From Anaerolineae bacterium (lineage in GTDB: Bacteria > Chloroflexota > Anaerolineae > B4-G1 > DUEL01), in NCBI GenBank assembly GCA_016926575.1, contig JAFGOJ010000113.1:1-12327 (forward strand): DNA of 12,327 nt. The letters run 5' to 3'. Under the pieces are notes generated by a model that was not told the DNA's origin, did not search any database, and worked only from the letters and a program-made list of their open reading frames with translations. Shown piece after piece: positions 1 to 4,245 of the stretch (position 1 is its first letter; each line of letters begins with the position of its first letter). Position numbers and translations under genes: made by a program.

Positions 1-84
1 GTCCCGGTGGGCCCCCCGGTCTTCAAAATCGGTGGCGGGTCGCACAGAGCGGGCCGCGGTGGGTTCGACTCCCATGCACTCCCG
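1..84 (+). tRNA. selC: Selenocysteine tRNA (anticodon UCA), 5' end cut off by window
   Basis: This is the UGA-decoding selenocysteine tRNA, missing about its first 12 bases. The anticodon stem CCGGT (16-20) pairs with ATCGG (28-32) around loop CTTCAAA, with anticodon TCA at 23-25. A four-base D loop CGGT (5-8) sits between GTCC and GGGC; the remaining pairs of a six-pair D stem would use bases before the window. The variable arm is very long (33-58, paired 35-43 with 49-57 and one G-G mismatch), as in bacterial tRNA-Sec. The T arm GTGGG/CCCAT (59-63/71-75) encloses TTCGACT. An eight-base acceptor strand GCACTCCC (76-83) and G discriminator (84) fit the 8+5 architecture of tRNA-Sec. CCA is not encoded (CAA follows). 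With the missing bases the total would be about 96 nt, the usual size. The 5' acceptor strand should read GGGAGTGC. Confidence 0.93.
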
Positions 85-90
85 CAAAGC

Positions 91-138
91 GAACGGTGGT
101 GCCCTCGTCCATGAATGGAGCGAAAGGGGCCACCGTTC
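91..138 (+). terminator. Stem-loop just downstream of tRNA-Sec, possible terminator
   Basis: GAACGGTGG (91-99) is the exact reverse complement of CCACCGTTC (130-138), and the stem continues past a bulge with CCC/GGG (102-104/126-128). A small inner hairpin TCCAT/ATGGA (108-112/115-119) fills the loop. The structure begins six bases after the tRNA, so it could end the tRNA transcript or guide its 3' processing. The T-run after it is poor (TTCTTCC), so termination is uncertain. Confidence 0.45.
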
Positions 139-199
139 TTCCATAAAAAGCGTCCGGCGGCGATTGACCGCGCCATGTCCACTAATAAGGAGGCAGCCG

Positions 200-700
200 A
201 TGGGAAAGAGAAATGCACGCTTCGGGCCGCTCGTGGCCGTGATCGGTGGGTCGCAGGCGACGCCGGAGGAAGCTGCGGCGGCAGAGGCGGTGGGGCGGGC
301 GCTGGCTGAGGGCGGCGCGGTGCTGGTCTGCGGGGGACGGGGCGGCGTGATGGAGGCGGCCTGTCGCGGGGCCAGGGCCGGCGGCGGCGTCACCGTCGCT
401 ATTCTCCCCGGCAGCGACGCGAGCGAGGCCAACCCCTACGTCGACCTGCCTATCGTGACAGGCATAGGATTTGCGCGCAACGCGATCATCTTGCTCACGG
501 CCCAGGCGGTGATCGCTGTGGGGGGGAGCTACGGCACGCTGAGCGAGCTGGGGTACGCGCTGGGATTCGGGCGGCCGGTGGTTGGCGTGGGCACCTGGCG
601 AATGGACCGGGACGGCCATCCTGAGCCCCCCATTCACCGGGAAGACGATCCGCAGAAAGCGGTGGCGTGGGTGTTGGAAAGAGTAGGTGACCAAGAATAA
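200..700 (+). CDS. TIGR00725-family SLOG/LOG-like Rossmann protein
   Basis: A 166-residue cytoplasmic protein of the SLOG superfamily (LOG/DprA-like Rossmann fold), matching the TIGR00725 type. The ATG at 200 is chosen because a perfect AAGGAGG (187-193) lies six bases upstream; an in-frame extension further upstream would run back into the tRNA. The first strand is LVAVIGGS (11-18), followed by a glycine-rich turn CGGRGGVMEA (44-53) and the family hallmark GGSYGTLSE (108-116), which corresponds to the PGGxGTxxE nucleotide-binding loop of LOG proteins. Related SLOG proteins bind nucleotide-type ligands, and one branch is reported to carry molybdenum cofactor; which ligand this one binds cannot be read from sequence. 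It leads a four-gene run with 15-base spacing to the next gene. The family assignment is firm and the function unknown. Confidence 0.88.
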   Translation: MGKRNARFGPLVAVIGGSQATPEEAAAAEAVGRALAEGGAVLVCGGRGGVMEAACRGARAGGGVTVAILPGSDASEANPYVDLPIVTGIGFARNAIILLTAQAVIAVGGSYGTLSELGYALGFGRPVVGVGTWRMDRDGHPEPPIHREDDPQKAVAWVLERVGDQE

Positions 701-715
701 TACAGGAGGCGAGTG

Positions 716-1207
716 GTGAGTGACGAAGGGATGGAGATGATCGTTGCAGAGGAGGGGAGGACGCTTCTCGACGCGCTGGCTCAGTTCTTCACCGCGGACG
801 AGTGGGTGTTTCATCCATTGGAGGGCCGGCCGATGTTGCGCCTGGGGTTTCGCGGGCAGAACGGTGGCTGGCAGTGCTACGCCCAGGCGCGCGAGGAACA
901 GTCGCAGGTCATTTTCTACTCCGTGATGGAGTCGAATGTCCCGCCGGAAAAGCGGGGGGCGGTGGCCGAGTACCTGACGCGCGCCAACTACGGCCTGTAT
1001 ATCGGCAACTTCGAGATGGATTTCTCCGATGGCGAGGTGCGGTACAAGACCAGCGTCGACGTCGAAGGCGGGTACCTCACGCACCAGATGATCAAGACGC
1101 TGGTGTACGTCAACGTGATGATGATGGACAAGTATCTCCCCGGCATCATGGCCGTCGTCTACGCCGACAAATCGCCCGAGGAGGCGGTCGCCGCCATCGA
1201 GGGGTAA
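716..1207 (+). CDS. YbjN-domain protein
   Basis: A 163-residue soluble acidic protein that looks like a YbjN-domain protein (the small alpha/beta fold shared with type III secretion chaperones). The pattern is typical: an N-terminal helix (LLDALAQFFTADEW), a beta sheet with W-F-P-L and L-R-L-G-F, the FYSV strand, a PPEKR..VAEYLTRANYGLYIGNFEMD segment and a long C-terminal helix rich in Met and Val. GTG at 716 is preferred over GTG 713 because AGGAGG (704-709) then sits six bases upstream; ATG at 731 is a less likely third choice. It lies 15 bases after the SLOG gene and 21 bases before the ABC-F gene, so all three are probably co-transcribed. YbjN proteins are reported to influence stress and motility in enterobacteria, but no specific role can be claimed here. 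Confidence 0.78.
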   Translation: MSDEGMEMIVAEEGRTLLDALAQFFTADEWVFHPLEGRPMLRLGFRGQNGGWQCYAQAREEQSQVIFYSVMESNVPPEKRGAVAEYLTRANYGLYIGNFEMDFSDGEVRYKTSVDVEGGYLTHQMIKTLVYVNVMMMDKYLPGIMAVVYADKSPEEAVAAIEG

Positions 1208-1228
1208 ACGGTTGATGGAGGGAAGGCC

Positions 1229-2893
1229 ATGATCGCTGTCAATCTGGATCGCGTCAGCGTGACCTACGTCTCTGAGCCCATCTTCGAGCAGCTCTCGTGG
1301 GAGATTCACGACGACCGGCGTGTGGGGTTGGTGGGACCGAACGGCTGCGGCAAGAGCACGCTGCTGCGACTCATCGCCGGCGAGCTGTCCAGCGATACCG
1401 GCTTTGTCGTCCCGCGCAAGGGGTTGAGCGTGGGACTGCTGCCCCAAGAGCCGCGGCTGGAAGCGGGACGCACGGTGTGGCAGGAGGCGCTGTCTGGTTC
1501 AGCCGAGATGGCGCGCATCGAGGCGGAACTGGCGCGCGTCGAGGCCAAACTGGCCGACCCGGCCGTCTACGGCGACGAGCGCGCCCTGACCCGCGCGCTG
1601 GAACACCAGACGCGGGTACTGGACGAATACGTCGAACAGGGCGGCCCGGGCTACGAGGGCCGCGTGCGTGCCACGCTGCGCAGCCTGGGCTTCTCTGACG
1701 CGGATATGGGCCTGCCGGTGGGGGTTCTCAGCGGCGGGCAGAAAAAACTGGTCGGCCTGGCGAAGCTGTTGGTCGCCCAGCCGGACCTGCTGCTGCTCGA
1801 CGAGCCAGACAACCACCTGGATCTGGAAGGCAAGGCGTTCCTCGAACAGTTGATCCGCGACTATCCGGGGGGCGTGGTGATCGTCTCCCACGACCGCTAC
1901 TTGCTCGATCTGGTGGTCGATGAGATCGTCGAGTTGGACGGCGGGCGGCTGATCCATTACCTGGGCAATTACTCCGAATACGCCTTCGAGCGGCAGATGA
2001 ACCTGCTGCGGCAGCAGCAGCTCTACCAGGCACAGCAGAAGGAAGTGGACCGGCTGGAGCAGGCAGCGAAGCGGCTATTGACCTGGGGCAAGGTATACGA
2101 CAACGAGAAGTTCTCTCGCCGTGGGCGCAACATCCTGCGGCGGTTGGAGAAGATGGATCGCATCGACCAGCCGGTGCTGGAGCGCCGCCAGATGGCGCTC
2201 GAACTGAAGGGCTGGCGCGGCAGCAACAAGGTGCTGGAGATCACCGACCTGGACAAGGTCTTCCCGCCGGCTGCCCCCGGGGCAGCCGAATCGATCATCC
2301 TGGCCGGATTGAACCTGCTCGTCTGGCGCGGCGAACGCGTGGGGATGGTTGGCCCGAACGGGGCGGGAAAGTCGCTGCTCTTCCGCCTCATTCTGGGGGA
2401 GGAGTCGCCGAGCGGCGGGGAGATCGTCGTCGGCCCCAGCGTCGAGGTGGGGGCCTACGCGCAGGAGCATCAGAATCTGGACTACGACCGCACGTTGCTC
2501 GACACCGTGTGCAAGGCGGGGCCGATGTCGGAGAGCGCGGCGGTCAGTTTCTTGAACCGGTTTCTGTTCACCTACGAGCAGGATCGCGGGCGGGTGGGGA
2601 CCCTCTCCGGCGGCGAGCGCAGCCGCTTACAGTTCGCGCTACTGATGCTGTCGGGGGCCAACTTCCTGCTGCTCGACGAGCCGACGAACAACCTGGACAT
2701 CGCCTCGGCGGAGGTGCTGGAGGATGCGCTGGACGACTTCGACGGGACGGTGCTCGTCATCTCGCACGACCGGTATTTCCTCGACCGCGTTGTGGATCGC
2801 ATCGTGGAGCTGGATCAGGGGATGTTGACGGAGTACGTTGGCAATTATAGCGACTATAGCGCGGCCAAAGCTGGAGTGAAGGAGGTGAAGTAA
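1229..2893 (+). CDS. ABC-F family ATPase (ribosome-associated type)
   Basis: A 554-residue protein with two ABC ATPase domains in tandem and no membrane segment, the ABC-F arrangement (EttA/Uup/antibiotic-resistance relatives that act at the ribosomal E site). Domain 1 has Walker A GPNGCGKST (36-44), signature LSGGQ (167-171), Walker B plus catalytic Glu LLLLDEP (D191, E192) and H-loop His221. Domain 2 has GPNGAGKS (375-382), LSGGE (459-463), DEPTNNLD (483-490) and His513. The linker (about 250-330) is long, helical and rich in Gln, Arg and Lys, as expected for the tRNA-contacting interdomain linker. A Glu/Arg-rich arm lies in domain 1 (about 90-150). There is no C-terminal coiled-coil extension. 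One oddity is domain 1 reading DEPDNHLD, with Asp194 where the family almost always has Thr. GGAGGG (1217-1222) supports the ATG. Translational factor is more likely than drug resistance, but the subclass is not resolved. Confidence 0.93.
   Translation: MIAVNLDRVSVTYVSEPIFEQLSWEIHDDRRVGLVGPNGCGKSTLLRLIAGELSSDTGFVVPRKGLSVGLLPQEPRLEAGRTVWQEALSGSAEMARIEAELARVEAKLADPAVYGDERALTRALEHQTRVLDEYVEQGGPGYEGRVRATLRSLGFSDADMGLPVGVLSGGQKKLVGLAKLLVAQPDLLLLDEPDNHLDLEGKAFLEQLIRDYPGGVVIVSHDRYLLDLVVDEIVELDGGRLIHYLGNYSEYAFERQMNLLRQQQLYQAQQKEVDRLEQAAKRLLTWGKVYDNEKFSRRGRNILRRLEKMDRIDQPVLERRQMALELKGWRGSNKVLEITDLDKVFPPAAPGAAESIILAGLNLLVWRGERVGMVGPNGAGKSLLFRLILGEESPSGGEIVVGPSVEVGAYAQEHQNLDYDRTLLDTVCKAGPMSESAAVSFLNRFLFTYEQDRGRVGTLSGGERSRLQFALLMLSGANFLLLDEPTNNLDIASAEVLEDALDDFDGTVLVISHDRYFLDRVVDRIVELDQGMLTEYVGNYSDYSAAKAGVKEVK
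2879..2887 (+). promoter_or_regulatory. Ribosome binding site inside the end of the ABC-F gene
   Basis: AAGGAGGTG lies within the last codons of the ABC-F gene and seven bases before the DUF6485 ATG at 2895. Only one base separates the two genes, so they are translationally coupled or at least co-transcribed. Confidence 0.8.
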
Positions 2894-2894
2894 A

Positions 2895-3089
2895 ATGGAG
2901 TGTCACATCGAGATCAACAAGGCGCGCTGCACGTGCACCTACGAGCCGTGCCCGCGCAAGGGGAAATGCTGTGAGTGTATCGCGTATCACCTGCGGATGG
3001 ACGAGCTGCCGGGCTGCGTCTTCCCGCCGGAAGCAGAACGCACCTACGACCGTTCCAAGCGATACTTCGCACAGATTTACGGGAAGTAG
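2895..3089 (+). CDS. DUF6485-type cysteine-rich mini-protein
   Basis: A 64-residue protein with eight cysteines (3, 12, 14, 19, 25, 26, 28, 41). The core CTCTYEPCPRKGKCCEC (12-28) followed by IAYHLRMDELPGC matches the small DUF6485 family as I recall it. The CxC....C.....CCxC spacing suggests a metal site (zinc or an iron-sulfur centre), but no metal has been assigned from sequence and the family function is unknown. An excellent AAGGAGG and the one-base gap tie it to the ABC-F gene upstream. A strong terminator begins about 57 bases after its TAG, so it is the last gene of this operon. It has no signal peptide or membrane segment. Its small size is normal for the family. It is not a gene fragment: the start, ribosome site and stop are all intact. 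Confidence 0.82.
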   Translation: MECHIEINKARCTCTYEPCPRKGKCCECIAYHLRMDELPGCVFPPEAERTYDRSKRYFAQIYGK

Positions 3090-3095
3090 AACCGA

Positions 3096-3244
3096 GATCG
3101 CTGCGCTCCCGGCCGATAGGCGGAAGTGGCGGGTCAGAGCAAGTCACCCTCCCGCAGGTTTGAAACCTGCGGGAGGGGTTTCTGTTTTTCGGCATAGAGG
3201 CCATGGTCACTGCGCTCGCAACCGATGGGCGAAAATGTAGGTCA
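3096..3244 (+). repeat. Imperfect direct repeat pair (REP-like units), copies 3096-3136 and 3205-3244
   Basis: Two stretches of about 40 bases are roughly three-quarters identical and share CTGCGCTC, CCGAT and GGGTCA/AGGTCA blocks. Copy 1 (3096-3136) is followed after ten bases by the 3147-3177 hairpin. Copy 2 (3205-3244) runs directly into the 3241-3259 hairpin. The repeating unit therefore seems to be a tag sequence plus a hairpin, the layout of a bacterial interspersed palindromic element. No coding capacity is seen. Confidence 0.6.
3147..3190 (+). terminator. Strong hairpin plus T-run after DUF6485, likely intrinsic terminator
   Basis: A perfect 15-base arm (3147-3161) pairs with 3163-3177 around a single G; in RNA the innermost pairs open to give a small loop. 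The T-rich TTTCTGTTTTT follows at 3179-3189. This is the best terminator in the window and closes the four-gene unit. The same palindrome (CCGCAGGTTTGAAACCTGCGG core) may also be a dispersed repeat recruited as a terminator. Confidence 0.8.
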
Positions 3245-3259
3245 CGCTTTCAGCGTGAC
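3241..3259. repeat. Compact palindrome 2 of intergenic cluster
   Basis: GTCACGCT (3241-3248) and AGCGTGAC (3252-3259) are perfect inverted copies around TTC. It sits at the end of the second direct-repeat unit. It has no following T-run, so it is a structural repeat and not a terminator. Confidence 0.75.
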
Positions 3260-3267
3260 GCCCGCTC

Positions 3268-3290
3268 GGCGCGGGTCCGTGACCCGCGCC
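3268..3290. repeat. Compact palindrome 3 of intergenic cluster
   Basis: GGCGCGGGTC (3268-3277) and GACCCGCGCC (3281-3290) are perfect inverted copies around CGT. It lies eight bases after palindrome 2, and its sequence is different although it has the same three-base-loop design. Confidence 0.75.
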
Positions 3291-3291
3291 A

Positions 3292-3310
3292 CCGCCGGGT
3301 CACCCGGCGG
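3292..3310. repeat. Compact palindrome 4 of intergenic cluster
   Basis: CCGCCGGGT (3292-3300) and ACCCGGCGG (3302-3310) are perfect inverted copies around one C. One base separates it from palindrome 3. A weaker inverted repeat AATAAC-GTCG-GTTATT (3315-3330) follows just upstream of the efp promoter. Confidence 0.7.
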
Positions 3311-3349
3311 GAGCAATAACGTCGGTTATTTTCTAAGTAGCATCTTGGG

Positions 3350-3377
3350 TTGACGACTTCTCTGAGCTTGGTATAAT
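3350..3377 (+). promoter_or_regulatory. Sigma-70 type promoter for efp
   Basis: TTGACG at 3350-3355 and a perfect TATAAT at 3372-3377 are separated by 16 bases, close to the housekeeping consensus. Transcription would start near 3383-3385, giving a leader of about 200 bases before the efp ATG. The promoter lies after the palindrome cluster and before the foldback element, so any efp transcript from it must include the foldback. Confidence 0.82.
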
Positions 3378-3394
3378 GACAAAGCCAATGCAGG

Positions 3395-3549
3395 TGTAAC
3401 TGCTCAGGCTATGCGTCTGGCAGTTACCCGCTTGGCGCGTCGAAGGGAGAGGATGGGGGCTTGCGGGCGGCTTCGCCGCCCGCAAGCCCCCCACTCCCCC
3501 CTTTTCGAGGCGAGAAAGGCAACTGCGAAGCGTAAGCCGAGCAGTTACA
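3395..3549. mobile_element. MITE-like foldback element in the efp leader
   Basis: The whole stretch is one long imperfect palindrome. The outermost 11 bases TGTAACTGCTC (3395-3405) and GAGCAGTTACA (3539-3549) match perfectly. The next ~20 bases match with small gaps (GGCAGTTACC at 3419-3428 against GGCAACTGC at 3519-3527). GTCGAA and a G-rich/C-rich block then pair, and the centre is a perfect 17-base stem (3455-3471 with 3475-3491) around TTC. There is no coding capacity. GCAGTTAC is repeated once more at 3551-3558, just outside. No clear target-site duplication is visible. The length and terminal inverted repeats fit a non-autonomous foldback element, but a native structured leader cannot be excluded. 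Confidence 0.6.
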
Positions 3550-3582
3550 AGCAGTTACATTCAATATGATTTGGGGGAAACG

Positions 3583-4140
3583 ATGATCGAAGTAAATGAG
3601 TTGAAGCCTGGCGTGACGTTCACGATGGACGGTGAACTGTACAAAGTCTTGGAATACCAACACCACAAGCCCGGGCGGGGCAAGGCCACCATTCGCACCA
3701 AATTGCGCAATTTGCGCACCGGTTCGACGATCCAACACAACTTCATCTCCGGCGACCGCGTCACGGACATCCGTATCGAACGGCGCGAGGTGCAGTATCT
3801 CTACAACGATGGCACCTTCTACTATTTCATGGACAAAGAAACCTACGACCAAATGGTCATCACTGCAGGGACGTTGGAAGAAGTGCGGCCTTATCTGAGG
3901 GAAGAGACGGAACTGGCAATCGCAATGTACGAAGGCGAGCCGCTCGACGTTCTGCTTCCGGCAGCTGTGGAACTGGAAGTGGTGGAGTGCGAGATGGCCG
4001 TTGCGGGCGACACGGCCACCGGCGCGACCAAACGCGCCACGATGCAGACCGGGTTGACGGTCCAGGTGCCCCTGTTTGTGGAAGTTGGCGACGTCCTGCG
4101 GGTGGACACCCGATCCGGTGAGTACATCACGCGCGTCTAG
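3583..4140 (+). CDS. efp: Translation elongation factor P
   Basis: EF-P binds the ribosome between the P and E sites and relieves stalling at consecutive prolines. The 185-residue length is exactly typical. Three beta-barrel domains are recognisable: the N-terminal KOW-like domain (1-60), with the conserved GxxFxxDGELYKVLEYQH..KPG pattern and KLRNLRTG, then two OB-type domains ending in the family C-terminus YITRV. ATG 3583 follows a GGGGGAA ribosome site. TTG at 3571 is in frame but has no ribosome site. The tip of the modification loop reads KPGRGKA, with Arg32 where Bacillus and E. coli carry a modifiable Lys. It is driven by the promoter at 3350-3377 through a leader containing a long foldback, and no convincing terminator follows. 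No EF-P modification enzyme gene is in the window. Confidence 0.97.
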   Translation: MIEVNELKPGVTFTMDGELYKVLEYQHHKPGRGKATIRTKLRNLRTGSTIQHNFISGDRVTDIRIERREVQYLYNDGTFYYFMDKETYDQMVITAGTLEEVRPYLREETELAIAMYEGEPLDVLLPAAVELEVVECEMAVAGDTATGATKRATMQTGLTVQVPLFVEVGDVLRVDTRSGEYITRV

Positions 4141-4245
4141 ATCTGCGGCGTTCTATATGGGGTGACCTATCGACCGAATGCGCCCGGCAGGTCGCCAACG
4201 CGCCTCCTGTTCCTGAGTGACCGCAAGGTTAAGGGAGTGTGTGCT

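Noticed and set aside
32..199. N-terminal extension of the SLOG gene back to an upstream ATG
   Set aside because: It would overlap the tRNA and its downstream stem-loop, has no ribosome site, and adds sequence foreign to the family.
3315..3330. AATAAC-GTCG-GTTATT inverted repeat as an operator or terminator
   Set aside because: It has only six AT-rich pairs and a weak T-run. It could be an operator upstream of the efp promoter, but nothing supports that beyond symmetry.
4141..4245. Separate promoter or terminator between efp and the UPF0182 gene
   Set aside because: There is only a weak eight-base inverted repeat with one wobble, no T-run and no recognisable -35/-10 pair.
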